DNA from: Microbacterium sp. BLY
GTDB lineage: Bacteria > Actinomycetota > Actinomycetes > Actinomycetales > Microbacteriaceae
DNA: 64,000 nucleotides
NCBI RefSeq assembly: GCF_017939615.1
Contig: NZ_JAGKSR010000001.1
Span: 1,860,001 to 1,924,000, forward strand
Direction: 5' to 3'
Each line of letters starts with the position of its first letter. The first letter of the stretch is position 1. The position numbers and the translations under genes are program-made. Below, in pieces: positions 1 to 8,334 of this stretch. The notes under the pieces were generated by a model. It did no database searches. It saw nothing but the letters and a program-made list of their open reading frames with translations, and was not told the DNA's origin.

Positions 1-231
1 GTCCGCGATCGTCGCCGTCGCCCCGGCGAACGCCGTCAGCGCGTCCTCGGACACGTCGATCCCGGTCGCCGTGACCTGGGCGGGATCGCCGGACTCCAGG
101 GCATGCAGATACGCCTGTGCCGCGTCCTCGGGCGAAGCCGGTCGCAGCGCAGCGACAGCCCACCAGGCGACGGCAGCGACCGCCAGCAGCGCGACGATCC
201 CGCCCATGAGGGCCCAGCGGCGGCGGCTCAT
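1..231 (-). CDS. Membrane-anchored hypothetical protein, N-terminal part (runs off the window)
   Basis: Only the first 77 codons are visible. The protein begins MSRRRWALMGG and has one hydrophobic segment at about residues 8-29, which suggests a signal anchor. The stretch after it (SPEDAAQAYLHALESGDPAQ) looks like the start of an exported NTF2-like or DUF4878-like domain. That resemblance is weak and no function is assigned. Its ATG overlaps the TGA of the upstream YcaQ-like gene in an ATGA junction at 228-231, so the two are probably translationally coupled. Confidence 0.6.
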   Translation of the reverse strand, partial: MSRRRWALMGGIVALLAVAAVAWWAVAALRPASPEDAAQAYLHALESGDPAQVTATGIDVSEDALTAFAGATATIAD

Positions 232-1487
232 GCGACCCCTTCTCGGACGTGACGGTGACGGCGCACCGCGGCCGTGTCGTCCGCCGACAGGGCGGCGTGC
301 ACCGCCGCGGTCGCGTCTCCCCATCCGGAGACCGAGACGTGGTCGAGGCCCTGCCACCGCGCGGCCCGCAGGAGCTCCGCCGCGATCGCATCGGCGTCAC
401 CCGGCCGTGCCTGCGGCTCCCACCAGGCCGACTGCACCTGGAGGGCCGAGCCGGCGCGGTCGGCCTTGAGGTCGACACGCGCCACGATCCGGTCGCCGAC
501 CAGCACGGGCAGCGAGTAGTAGCCGTAGCGGCGCTTCGCGGCCGGCACGTAGATCTCGATGCGGTAGTCCAGCCCGAACGTCCGCAGGGCGCGGTCGCGG
601 AACCAAACGACGGGGTCGAACGGTGTCAGCAGGGCGGCGGTCTCGACGCGCCGCGGGAGCACGGCGTTGCGATGCCGCCACGCCGGGAGGGGGCGGCCAC
701 CGCGCTCCCACCCGCGAACGGACACGGGCTGCAGCTCGCCGGCGTCGACGAGCTCGGCGATGGCCGTGGTCACGGCGACGCGATCGCGGATCCGGTAGTA
801 GTCGGCGAGGTCGGCCGCCGTGGCGACCCCGCTCGAGCGCGCCGCGCGGCGGATGAGCTCGCGGATCGCCTCCTCGCGGGAGACGTCCTGGGTGCGGATG
901 TGCTCCGGGATCACGTCCTCGGCGCGCGCGTAGACGCGTTCGAATCCACGGCGCCCGCGGACCGCCACGTCGCCCGTGCGCCACAGATGCTCGAGGGCGA
1001 GCTTGACCTCGTCCCAGTCCCACCACGTGCCGCGCTCCCGCGGGGCGTCGGCCCGGAGGTCCGCCGGGCGGAGCGGTCCGCGGGTGCGGAGCTCGTCCTG
1101 CACCCATTGCACCGTGCGCGCGTTGGAGCGGAGCCAGGAGTCCTCCGCCGCCCAGCGCCGGCGGAAGTCGTCCCGCCGGAAGCGCCACAGCGGCCAGTCC
1201 TCGACCGGCACGAACGTCGCCTCATGGGCGAGGTACTCGATGTAGCGCGTGGAGGGGGAGAGGAAGTGGCGGTCGAGCAGCGCGGGGTCGTACGAGCCGA
1301 GGCGGGAGAACAACGGAAGGTAGTGCGATCGGGCGAACACGTTCACGGAGTCGATCTGCAGCACGCCGAGCCGGTCCATCACGCGGTGCAGATGGCGGGC
1401 GGAGACGGTGGCGGGGCGTGCACGGGTGAAGCCCTGTGCGGCGAGGGCGATCCGGCGCGCCTGAGCGGGACTGAGGGTGTCGGTCAC
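228..1487 (-). CDS. YcaQ/AlkX-type winged-helix DNA glycosylase
   Basis: This 419-aa protein belongs to the winged-helix YcaQ family (HTH_42, formerly DUF1006). Characterised members are DNA glycosylases that unhook interstrand crosslinks and remove bulky alkyl adducts. The catalytic Q-hydrophobic-D motif is visible as QID at residues 44-46 (GVLQIDSVNVFARSHYLP). This is the broad-specificity YcaQ/AlkX type rather than the QxQ AlkZ type found in antibiotic clusters. The start is GTG at 1487 (VTDTLSPAQARR), because no in-frame ATG precedes the conserved N-terminus. The gene is coupled to the downstream membrane protein by ATGA and is divergent from the AI-2E transporter gene. Confidence 0.9.
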   Translation of the reverse strand: MTDTLSPAQARRIALAAQGFTRARPATVSARHLHRVMDRLGVLQIDSVNVFARSHYLPLFSRLGSYDPALLDRHFLSPSTRYIEYLAHEATFVPVEDWPLWRFRRDDFRRRWAAEDSWLRSNARTVQWVQDELRTRGPLRPADLRADAPRERGTWWDWDEVKLALEHLWRTGDVAVRGRRGFERVYARAEDVIPEHIRTQDVSREEAIRELIRRAARSSGVATAADLADYYRIRDRVAVTTAIAELVDAGELQPVSVRGWERGGRPLPAWRHRNAVLPRRVETAALLTPFDPVVWFRDRALRTFGLDYRIEIYVPAAKRRYGYYSLPVLVGDRIVARVDLKADRAGSALQVQSAWWEPQARPGDADAIAAELLRAARWQGLDHVSVSGWGDATAAVHAALSADDTAAVRRHRHVREGVA

Positions 1488-1560
1488 GCCGCCAGCGTAT
1501 CCCCGGAGGCCGACATCGTCCCGGCCGGCAAGATGCGTCGAACGGCATACGGCATGACCG

Positions 1561-1566
1561 TAGACT
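1561..1566 (+). promoter_or_regulatory. -10 element TAGACT, leaderless promoter of the AI-2E transporter gene
   Basis: TAGACT is followed by 6 nt (gaggcg) and then the ATG at 1573. This places the predicted transcription start at the A of the start codon. The gaggcg cannot act as a ribosome binding site at that distance. Confidence 0.6.
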
Positions 1567-1572
1567 GAGGCG

Positions 1573-2769
1573 ATGAGCGAGGACCAGCGACCCCGGCTGC
1601 GCGATCTGTTCCGTCCGCGCCCCGTGGTGACCGATCGGACCGTGACCACCGAAGCGGACGAGGCAGTGCCGCTGCCGCTGCGGATCACGGCGAGCTACGC
1701 CTGGCGCCTCCTGCTCATCGCGGCCGCCGCCGGTGTCTTCATCTGGCTCGTGATGCTGCTGAAGCTGCTCGTCATCCCGCTGATGGTCGGCATCCTCATC
1801 ACGGCGCTGCTCTGGCCGGCCTTCTCCTGGATGCTCCGCCGTGGTTTCCCGCGCTGGCTCGCGATCGCGATCTCGCTCATCGGGACGATCGCCATCGTCA
1901 CGGGGCTCATGTGGCTCGTCGTCTGGCAGGTGCGCGCCCAGCTCCCCGACGTGCAGCAGCGGACCACCGAGGCGTTCGACCAGTTCCAGGTGTGGCTCCA
2001 CGACGGGCCGCTCAACCTCTCCGACACGCAGATCGCCGACTACCTCCAGCAGGGCCTCGACCTCATCAGCGAGCAGGCCCAGGTGCTGTGGACCGGGGCC
2101 CTCGCGATCGGCACCACCGTCGGCCACGTGGCGACCGGTGCGCTGCTCGCCCTGTTCATCCTCATCTGCCTCCTCGCGGACGGCGCGGGCATCTGGCGCT
2201 GGACCCTGAAGATCTTCCCGCGTCGCGCCCGGCCCGCCGTCGACGGCGCCGCCCGCAACGGCTGGACGACGATCGTCAACTACGCGCGGACCCAGCTGTT
2301 CGTCGCCACGATCGACGCGATCGGCATCGGCCTCGGCGCCTTCCTGCTCCAGGTCCCGCTCGCGCTCCCCGTCGCCGTGCTGGTGTTCCTCGGCTCGTTC
2401 ATCCCCATCGTCGGTGCCGTCGTGACCGGTGCCGTCGCCGTCTTCCTGGCGCTCGTCTACAACGGTCCGTGGATCGCGCTCTGGATGCTCGTCGTCGTGC
2501 TGGCCGTCCAGCAGATCGAGGGGCACATCCTGCAGCCGATCATGATGGGGTCCGCCGTCAAGGTGCACCCCCTCGCCGTCGTCCTCGTGGTCGCGGGCGG
2601 CGCCATGATCGCGGGCATCCCCGGTGCCCTCTTCGCCGTCCCGTTGGCCGCGTTCGTGAACGTCGCCGCGGTGACCATCAGCTCGGGATCCTGGCGCACC
2701 GGCGTCGGACCGAGCGGAGACCTGATCTGGAGCACAGTTCCGCGCGAGCGGAGACGGAGGAATCGATGA
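1573..2769 (+). CDS. AI-2E family (PerM/UPF0118) transporter
   Basis: This 398-aa polytopic membrane protein starts with a charged cytoplasmic N-terminus (about 40 residues). Paired hydrophobic helices follow (AWRLLLIAAAAGVFIWLVM and later), then a long soluble loop at about residues 120-170. The C-terminal helices include the family-typical P-[IL]-VGA (FIPIVGAVVTG) and GHILQPIMMG motifs. The family includes the E. coli AI-2 exporter TqsA and many exporters of unknown substrate, so substrate and direction are not known here. It overlaps ilvA by ATGA (2766-2769), so the two are co-translated. Confidence 0.88.
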   Translation: MSEDQRPRLRDLFRPRPVVTDRTVTTEADEAVPLPLRITASYAWRLLLIAAAAGVFIWLVMLLKLLVIPLMVGILITALLWPAFSWMLRRGFPRWLAIAISLIGTIAIVTGLMWLVVWQVRAQLPDVQQRTTEAFDQFQVWLHDGPLNLSDTQIADYLQQGLDLISEQAQVLWTGALAIGTTVGHVATGALLALFILICLLADGAGIWRWTLKIFPRRARPAVDGAARNGWTTIVNYARTQLFVATIDAIGIGLGAFLLQVPLALPVAVLVFLGSFIPIVGAVVTGAVAVFLALVYNGPWIALWMLVVVLAVQQIEGHILQPIMMGSAVKVHPLAVVLVVAGGAMIAGIPGALFAVPLAAFVNVAAVTISSGSWRTGVGPSGDLIWSTVPRERRRRNR

Positions 2770-3995
2770 GCGCAGTCCCCAGCCTGACCGAGTTCCAGGA
2801 CGCGGCTCGAAGTCTGGCTGAGGTGATTTCGCACACTCCGACGCTGCCGTCCCGGGCGCTCTCGGACGCGGTCGGCGCCCCCGTGCTGCTGAAGATGGAG
2901 AATCTGCAGCGCACGGGCTCGTTCAAGATCCGCGGTGCCGCCTACCGGCTGTCCCGGCTCAGCGCCGAAGAGCGGGCGCGCGGCGTCGTCGCCGCCTCCG
3001 CCGGCAACCATGCGCAGGGCGTGGCCCTGGCCGCGCAGGCCCTCGGCATCCCGGCGACGATCTTCATGCCCCTCGGGGTGCCGGTGCCCAAGCTCCTCGC
3101 CACGCGCGGCTACGGGGCGGAGGTCGTTCTCGAGGGCGAGACCGTCGCCACCTCGCTGCGTCTGGCCGCGGAGTTCGCCGAGCGGACCGGAGCCGTGCTG
3201 ATCCACCCGTTCGACCACCGCGACATCGTCATCGGTCAGGGCACCCTCGGCCTCGAGCTGCTGGAGGACGCCCCCGAGATCGACAGGGTCGTCCTCGGCA
3301 TCGGGGGAGGGGGGCTGATCGCGGGTGTCGCTGCGGCGGTCAAGGCCCGGGCCGCCGAACTCGGCCGCACGATCCGGGTGATCGGGGTGCAGGCGGAGAA
3401 CGCGGCCGCGGTACCGCCGTCGCTGGATGCCGGTGAGCCGGTGGACATCGTGACACGTCCGACCATCGCCGACGGCATCCTCGTCGCCCGCCCGGGAGCG
3501 GTGCCGTTCGAGATCATCAAGGACCTCGTCGACGAGGTGGTCACCGTCTCCGACGACGACCTCGCCCGTGCCATCCTCGTGCTCCTGGAGCAGGCGAAGG
3601 TCGTGGTCGAACCCGCCGGTGCCGCGGGAGTCGCGGCGCTCCTGTCCGGCCGGGTGGCGGCGACGGGCACGACGATGGCGGTGCTGACCGGAGGGAACAT
3701 CGACCCCCTCCTGCTGCAGCGGGTCGTCTCCCACGGCCTGGCCGCGTCCGGCCGCTACCTGACGATCCGCATCCCGCTGCCCGACCGTCCGGGGCAGCTC
3801 GCGCGGGTGTCCGAGCTCATCGCGGAGGCGGGGGCGAACGTCATCGAGGCGATGCACACCCGCCACGGGCACGGACTGCAGATCAGCGAGGTCATCCTCG
3901 AGCTCAGCGTCGAGACCCGCGGGGCCGACCACTCGGCGCACACGCTGGACACCCTGCGGCGTGCCGGCTTCGCCCCCATCGTCGTCCCGGACTGA
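2766..3995 (+). CDS. ilvA: Threonine ammonia-lyase (threonine dehydratase)
   Basis: The 409-aa PLP enzyme deaminates L-threonine to 2-oxobutanoate, the entry to isoleucine synthesis. The PLP-lysine motif GSFKIRGA is at about 51-58 (K54), SAGNHAQG at about 78-85, and the glycine-rich phosphate loop GIGGGGL at 178-184. A single C-terminal ACT domain occupies about 325-405 (YLTIRIPLPDRPGQLARV). This is the one-ACT short form typical of actinobacteria, while the E. coli biosynthetic IlvA has two. The gene is translationally coupled to the upstream transporter gene and is followed by a strong hairpin shared with greA. Confidence 0.95.
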   Translation: MSAVPSLTEFQDAARSLAEVISHTPTLPSRALSDAVGAPVLLKMENLQRTGSFKIRGAAYRLSRLSAEERARGVVAASAGNHAQGVALAAQALGIPATIFMPLGVPVPKLLATRGYGAEVVLEGETVATSLRLAAEFAERTGAVLIHPFDHRDIVIGQGTLGLELLEDAPEIDRVVLGIGGGGLIAGVAAAVKARAAELGRTIRVIGVQAENAAAVPPSLDAGEPVDIVTRPTIADGILVARPGAVPFEIIKDLVDEVVTVSDDDLARAILVLLEQAKVVVEPAGAAGVAALLSGRVAATGTTMAVLTGGNIDPLLLQRVVSHGLAASGRYLTIRIPLPDRPGQLARVSELIAEAGANVIEAMHTRHGHGLQISEVILELSVETRGADHSAHTLDTLRRAGFAPIVVPD

Positions 3996-4008
3996 CTCCC
4001 GAACGTGC

Positions 4009-4043
4009 GACACCCCCTCGACCGTGGCGGTCGAGGGGGTGTC
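4009..4043. terminator. Bidirectional terminator between ilvA and greA
   Basis: A perfect 16-bp stem (4009-4024 with 4028-4043) encloses a 3-nt loop. It lies between the convergent ends of ilvA (+) and greA (-). There is no long U tract, as is common at this GC content. Confidence 0.8.
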
Positions 4044-4058
4044 GTGTGATCCGGGGCG

Positions 4059-4547
4059 TCAGCCCGTGTAGGTCTCCACCTTCACGATCTCGACGCTGAT
4101 CGAGCGGCCGTTGGGAGCCTCGTACGACGACGAGTCGCCGACCTTGAGGCCGAGGATGGCCTGTCCGAGCGGGCTGGCCTCGCTGTAGACGTCGAGGTCG
4201 CTGCCGGCGGCGATCTCACGGCTGCCGAGGAGGAAGACCTCCTCGCCGCCCGCGACGATCGCGGTGACGACGGTGCCCGGCTCGACGATCCCGCGGCTGG
4301 CGGGAGCCTCGCCGACCTTCGCCGTCTTCAACAGGGCCTCCAGGGTGCGGATGCGGGCCTCCTGCTTGCCCTGCTCGTCCTTCGCCGCGTGGTAGCCGCC
4401 GTTCTCCTTGAGGTCGCCCTCTTCCCGGGCGGCTTCGATGCGCTTGGCGATCTCGTCGCGACCGACGGTGGAGAGGTGCTCCAGCTCGGCGACGAGCCGG
4501 TCATAGGCTTCCTGCGTGAGGAAGGGGACCTGAGCATCGGTGGACAT
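4059..4547 (-). CDS. greA: Transcription elongation factor GreA
   Basis: The 162-aa protein binds the RNA polymerase secondary channel and stimulates cleavage of backtracked transcripts. The N-terminal coiled coil (about residues 8-75) carries the conserved tip and following block EEGDLKENGGYHAAKDEQ. The C-terminal FKBP-like domain (about 85-160) ends in GRSISVEIVKVETYTG. The ATG at 4547 (MSTDAQVPFLTQ) is chosen because AAGGAG lies 7 nt upstream. The gene is flanked by terminators on both sides, so it is a single-gene unit. Confidence 0.95.
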   Translation of the reverse strand: MSTDAQVPFLTQEAYDRLVAELEHLSTVGRDEIAKRIEAAREEGDLKENGGYHAAKDEQGKQEARIRTLEALLKTAKVGEAPASRGIVEPGTVVTAIVAGGEEVFLLGSREIAAGSDLDVYSEASPLGQAILGLKVGDSSSYEAPNGRSISVEIVKVETYTG

Positions 4548-4600
4548 GACGAAGCTCCTTCTATCGGGATCCCGCCGAGATGCCGCGGGGGATATGCCAA

Positions 4601-4627
4601 GACGCCCCGGCACGGTGCCGGGGCGTC
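4601..4627 (-). terminator. Terminator downstream of the DUF4307 gene
   Basis: The near-perfect palindrome gacgccccggcac / gtgccggggcgtc has a loop of effectively 3 nt. It lies just past the stop of the DUF4307 gene on the minus strand and upstream of the greA ribosome binding site. Confidence 0.7.
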
Positions 4628-4644
4628 GTCTGTCTGGCATCAGT

Positions 4645-5031
4645 CTAGGCGACCCAGCAGGTGTTCACCAAACCTGTCGTGGCCTCGGCGACGGTGGGGA
4701 TTCGCTCCGCGCGGGTGAGGGAGTGGGCGTCTCCGGCCGGGATCTCCACGACCTTCCAGCCCACGACGCCGAACTCCTCGTCGAGCGCCTCGAGCACGCA
4801 GACCACGTCCTTGCCCTGCACGCCGGTCACCTGGAAACGCAGGTCGACGGCGTGCTCGTCGACGAGTTCGAACCCCAGGTCGTCGGCGTCGACGGAGCTG
4901 AGGGACTGGCTCACGGTGGACCAGGCGAGGGCGCCGACGAGGAGCAGGGCGACGGCCCCGCCGAGGATCCACGGCCACCGGCCCCGGCGGGTGCGGCCAT
5001 AGCGTTCGTCGAGCTGGGAGGCGGTCGTCAC
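4645..5031 (-). CDS. DUF4307 domain membrane protein
   Basis: This 128-aa protein has a short basic N-terminus, one membrane helix at about residues 20-40 (WPWILGGAVALLLVGALAWS) and an extracytoplasmic domain of about 85 residues. It fits DUF4307, an actinobacterial family that often sits next to greA. The domain contains two cysteines (CVLEALDEEFGV and the terminal NTCWVA) that could form a disulfide. The start is GTG at 5031. Its function is unknown. It is divergent from the small membrane protein gene at 5100. Confidence 0.8.
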   Translation of the reverse strand: MTTASQLDERYGRTRRGRWPWILGGAVALLLVGALAWSTVSQSLSSVDADDLGFELVDEHAVDLRFQVTGVQGKDVVCVLEALDEEFGVVGWKVVEIPAGDAHSLTRAERIPTVAEATTGLVNTCWVA

Positions 5032-5099
5032 AGGTGGGGTCTTCCGGTCGTTAGGCTGGTGATACCAGGTTATGCGACCTGCGTACGAAAGGCCGATTC

Positions 5100-5396
5100 A
5101 TGCGCTTCCTCTCCGATACTCCGATGCCGACGCCGTCGATGACGGTGGCGCCGGAGTCGGTCACGCCGGGCTTCGCCGGCTTCGCGGTGATCGTCATCGT
5201 GCTCGTCGCCGTGATCCTGCTGATCTGGGACATGAACCGGCGGATCCGTCGCGTGCGCTATCGCGAAGAGGTTCGCGAGGAGCTCGACGCGGAAGAGGCC
5301 GCCCGCGCTGCCGCGGAGGGCGACGGCCCCGCTCCGGAGACGCCGGACGCGCGCGATGCCGAGCGCCGCGGCGACGAGGAGCCGCGCGACCGCTGA
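5100..5396 (+). CDS. Small single-span membrane protein, hypothetical
   Basis: The 98-aa protein has a proline-rich, likely external N-terminus. One helix at about residues 25-43 (GFAGFAVIVIVLVAVILLIW) is followed by a strongly charged tail (RRIRRVRYREEVREELDAEEAARAA..., given in part) that should be cytoplasmic and partly coiled coil. GAAAGG 7 nt before the ATG is a plausible ribosome binding site. I recognise no family. It ends 7 nt before the convergent hemolysin III gene. Confidence 0.65.
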   Translation: MRFLSDTPMPTPSMTVAPESVTPGFAGFAVIVIVLVAVILLIWDMNRRIRRVRYREEVREELDAEEAARAAAEGDGPAPETPDARDAERRGDEEPRDR

Positions 5397-5403
5397 CGCC
5401 GGC

Positions 5404-6135
5404 TCAGGGGGCGCCGAGCGACGGCGACAGCGGGTGCAGGGCGATGAGCAGACAGGCGGCCCAGTGGCACAGGAACGCCAGCACGGTGCACACGTGGAAG
5501 ATCTCGTGGAAGCCGAAGTGCCCGGGCCACGGGTTGGGCTTCTTCAACGCGTAGACCACGGCGCCGCCCGTGTAGAGCAGTCCGCCGATGATCACGAGCA
5601 CCATCATGGCCACGTTCGCAGTGAGCAGGTCGACGATGTACATCACGGCGGCCCAGCCGAGCAGCAGGTACAGCGCGACGTACAGCCAGCGCGGCGCGTT
5701 GATCCAGAACACCCGGAAGAGGATGCCGAGCAGGGCCCCGCTCCAGACGAGCGTCAGCAGCAGCACACCCTTCTCGGGCGGCAAGGCCAGAGTCGCGAGG
5801 GGGGTGTAGGTGCCGGCGATGAGCAGCAGGATGTTCGCGTGGTCGATGCGCTTCAGGATGCCCTTCACCCGCGGCCGCCAGTTGAAGCGGTGGTACATGG
5901 CCGAGTTTCCGAACAGCAGCAGCGACGTGGCCATGAAGACCGCCGCCGCCCACTTCGCCGGTGCGCCGTGGGACGCGACGATGAGGACGATGCCCGCGAC
6001 GATCGCGACGGGGAAGGTGCCCGCATGGATCCAGCCGCGCCAGGTCGGTTTGATCTCGGTGGCCGCATCGGCGGCCGCCGCTTCGAGCAGCGGCAGCTGG
6101 GGAAGGTCGGCGCCGGTCTGGTCGGGAGTGCTCAC
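5404..6135 (-). CDS. trhA: Hemolysin III / TrhA family (PAQR fold) membrane protein
   Basis: The 243-aa protein has seven predicted helices. It carries the PAQR-type metal-site residues: SAMYHRF near the second helix, DHANI in the third region, and GFHEIFHVC in the last helix. Related TrhA proteins affect membrane energetics and fluidity, and the name hemolysin is historical. The GTG start at 6135 is preferred because TACAGT lies exactly 6 nt upstream. Together with the divergent prenyltransferase it resembles the Rv1085c/Rv1086 pair of M. tuberculosis. Confidence 0.88.
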   Translation of the reverse strand: MSTPDQTGADLPQLPLLEAAAADAATEIKPTWRGWIHAGTFPVAIVAGIVLIVASHGAPAKWAAAVFMATSLLLFGNSAMYHRFNWRPRVKGILKRIDHANILLLIAGTYTPLATLALPPEKGVLLLTLVWSGALLGILFRVFWINAPRWLYVALYLLLGWAAVMYIVDLLTANVAMMVLVIIGGLLYTGGAVVYALKKPNPWPGHFGFHEIFHVCTVLAFLCHWAACLLIALHPLSPSLGAP

Positions 6136-6141
6136 ACGCCT

Positions 6142-6147
6142 ACTGTA
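6142..6147 (-). promoter_or_regulatory. -10 element TACAGT, leaderless promoter of the trhA-like gene
   Basis: On the minus strand TACAGT is followed by 6 nt and the GTG at 6135, which predicts a leaderless transcript. Confidence 0.55.
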
Positions 6148-6217
6148 AGCGGGCCCGCATGCCGCGAACCGCACACGTCCCCAGACTCTGCACACGGCGC
6201 GGAACGGCGGGTCAGGG

Positions 6218-6223
6218 TAGCGT
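6218..6223 (+). promoter_or_regulatory. -10 element TAGCGT, leaderless promoter of the prenyltransferase gene
   Basis: TAGCGT is followed by 6 nt (aggtgg) and GTG at 6230. This spacing favours the GTG over the ATG three bases later as the true start. Confidence 0.55.
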
Positions 6224-6229
6224 AGGTGG

Positions 6230-7012
6230 GTGATGTCACGCGAGAGCCCGGGGCGCGGGCCGCTGTACCGGCTGTACACCAGCCGGCTGCGTCGTCACCT
6301 CGATCCGGCCTCGGTCCCGCATCACGTCGCGATGATGATCGACGGAAACCGCCGATGGGCCCGACAGCTCGGGTTCGACACCCCCGCCGAAGGGCACCGC
6401 GCGGGCGCCGCCAAGATGCAGGAGTTCCTCGGCTGGTGCGACGAGCTGGGGGTGCGGGTGGTCTCGCTCTACCTCCTCTCCAGCGACAACCTGCGCAAGC
6501 GGGACTCCGCCGAACTCGCCGACCTCATCGAGATCATCGCGGAGCTCGCGGAGGCCCTGTCGCAGAAGGGGAACTGGCGGGTCCAGCACGTCGGGCGCTC
6601 CGACATCCTCCCCGCCGAGCTGGCACGTGTGCTGGCCGATGCGGAGGAACGGACGAAGGACCACACCGGACTGCACGTGAACCTCGCGGTCGGCTACGGC
6701 GGGCGCAACGAGATCGTCGACGCCGTGCGCAGCATCATCACCCAGCACGAGGCGTCGGGCGGCACGATGGAGGACCTCGCGGCGCAGCTCACACCGGAGA
6801 TGATCGGCGAGCATCTGTACACCGGCGGTCAGCCTGACCCGGACCTCGTGATCCGCACGAGCGGCGAGCAGCGACTGAGCGACTTCCTGCTGTGGCAGAG
6901 CGCCCACAGCGAGTTCTACTTCGTCGAGGCGCTCGGACCGGACCTCCGGCAGGTCGACTTCCTCCGCGCGATCCGCGACTACGCCGACCGGGACCGCCGA
7001 TTCGGGCGGTGA
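6230..7012 (+). CDS. uppS: Cis-prenyltransferase (isoprenyl/undecaprenyl diphosphate synthase family)
   Basis: The 260-aa enzyme condenses isopentenyl diphosphate in cis. Family signatures are present: HVAMMIDGNRRWA with the catalytic Asp at about residue 38, LYLLSSDNLRK, VNLAVGYGGRNEI, and RTSGEQRLSDFLLWQ near the C-terminus. Its position beside a hemolysin III gene matches the M. tuberculosis Z-farnesyl diphosphate synthase Rv1086. The product could therefore be short (C15) rather than C50-C55, and chain length cannot be read from sequence alone. The start is GTG at 6230, chosen from the -10 spacing. Confidence 0.92.
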   Translation: MMSRESPGRGPLYRLYTSRLRRHLDPASVPHHVAMMIDGNRRWARQLGFDTPAEGHRAGAAKMQEFLGWCDELGVRVVSLYLLSSDNLRKRDSAELADLIEIIAELAEALSQKGNWRVQHVGRSDILPAELARVLADAEERTKDHTGLHVNLAVGYGGRNEIVDAVRSIITQHEASGGTMEDLAAQLTPEMIGEHLYTGGQPDPDLVIRTSGEQRLSDFLLWQSAHSEFYFVEALGPDLRQVDFLRAIRDYADRDRRFGR

Positions 7013-7033
7013 CCGCGGCGGCCGGGTGCGTGC

Positions 7034-7039
7034 CACAAT
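7034..7039 (+). promoter_or_regulatory. -10 element CACAAT, likely leaderless promoter of the aminotransferase gene
   Basis: CACAAT is followed by 6 nt (gacgca) and GTG at 7046, the same spacing seen before many starts in this window. No ribosome binding site is visible. Confidence 0.45.
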
Positions 7040-7045
7040 GACGCA

Positions 7046-8176
7046 GTGAGCACATTCGAGGACTACGTCGGCAGCTTCGACATCGAGCCGGGGTACCTCA
7101 ACTGGGCGGCGTTCGGGCCCCTCTCGCCGTCGGTGCGCGCGGAGGTCTTCGCGGACGCGGACCTGCTCGGCAGCGGACGACCCTCGTCACTCGCGCTCGT
7201 GGGGGAGCGGATCGGCCAGGCGCAGGAGTACATCGCCGAGCTGCTCGGTGTGACCGCCGAGGAAGTGACGCTGCAGCCGTCGTCCACGCACGGCCTGCAG
7301 CATGCGCTCTCCGGCGTCTCCGGCGCGGTCATCGCGAGCACGGCGGAGTTCCCGAGCGTGAGTCTGACCCTCGAGCGGGCGGCGACGGCGTCCGACCATG
7401 CGGTGACGCCGCGGTGGATCACTCCCGCCGACGGCCGGGTCACCCCGGAGGTGGTGGCCGCCGCGCTCGACGACGACGTCACAGCCCTGGCCGTCAGCCA
7501 CGTCGACTTCCGGACCGGATACCGGGCGGACCTCGCCGCGCTGCGTGACGTGCTCGGCCCGGACCGGCTGCTCATCGTCGATGCGGTGCAGTCCTTCGGC
7601 GTAATCGATGTCGAGCACACGATCGCCGACGTCGTCGTCGGTCACGGCTACAAGTGGCTCCGTGCCGGACGCGGCACCGGATTCGCCTGGTTCTCGGCGC
7701 GGGCGCGGGAACGGATCGCCCCCGTGCTCTCGGGCATCACCGGCACGACGGCCAGCGGGCTGGTCGTCGACGAGCGCCCGCCGCCCGCGCTCTCCGCCCG
7801 CGCGTACACCGTGAGCATGCCCGACACCCTCGCGGCCGGCCGCCTCGCGATCGGCGCACGCGACGTGCGCGACGTGGGCGTCGCGGCGATCGAGGAGCGG
7901 CTCGCCGCACAGGTGGACGCGGTCATCGAGACCGCCGATCGCCACGGGATCGCCGTCGTGTCGCCTCGCGAGCGCGCGGAGCGCGCCGGGATCGTGGCGC
8001 TCGCGCCCGAGGAGCCGGCGCGGCTCGCTGCGACTCTCGCCAATGCGGGCGTGGTCGTGACGGCGCGCGGCGATTCGATCCGCGTCGCGCCGCATGCGGG
8101 GACGGATGCCGACACCCTCGCCCTTCTCGACGAGGCGCTCGGGTCATCCGGCAGGGAATCGTTCATCGTCCCGTAA
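7046..8176 (+). CDS. Class V PLP-dependent aminotransferase
   Basis: The 376-aa fold-type I PLP enzyme resembles cysteine desulfurase- and kynureninase-like members of class V. The PLP Asp is in [11 protein letters not shown] (about 175-185) and the Schiff-base lysine is in [17 protein letters not shown] (about 198-214). There is no C-terminal cysteine loop as in NifS/SufS, so sulfur transfer is unlikely. The substrate is unknown. The start is GTG at 7046 ([16 protein letters not shown]). Confidence 0.85.
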   Translation: MSTFEDYVGSFDIEPGYLNWAAFGPLSPSVRAEVFADADLLGSGRPSSLALVGERIGQAQEYIAELLGVTAEEVTLQPSSTHGLQHALSGVSGAVIASTAEFPSVSLTLERAATASDHAVTPRWITPADGRVTPEVVAAALDDDVTALAVSHVDFRTGYRADLAALRDVLGPDRLLIVDAVQSFGVIDVEHTIADVVVGHGYKWLRAGRGTGFAWFSARARERIAPVLSGITGTTASGLVVDERPPPALSARAYTVSMPDTLAAGRLAIGARDVRDVGVAAIEERLAAQVDAVIETADRHGIAVVSPRERAERAGIVALAPEEPARLAATLANAGVVVTARGDSIRVAPHAGTDADTLALLDEALGSSGRESFIVP

Positions 8177-8334
8177 CGAATCGCTGGCGTGTCGAGCCCG
8201 TGGAAAACCGTCCTGCGGTCGTACCTTCAAGGCATCGGGCAAGGCGCCCGGTCGGGTCGGCCTCAGGTTCGCGACTCGTGACCCCCTGGTCGACTCGTTC
8301 GAATAGCCGGGATTCCCCGGGTCGGGAGTGGGTC

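Noticed and set aside
935-960. tRNA-like GTTCGAATCC sequence
   Set aside because: It lies within the YcaQ coding sequence and no acceptor or anticodon stem surrounds it. No tRNA was found in the window.
249-1568. Long plus-strand ORF opposite the YcaQ gene
   Set aside because: It is a GC-bias shadow: Arg/Gly-rich, no domain, and fully antisense to a clear enzyme.
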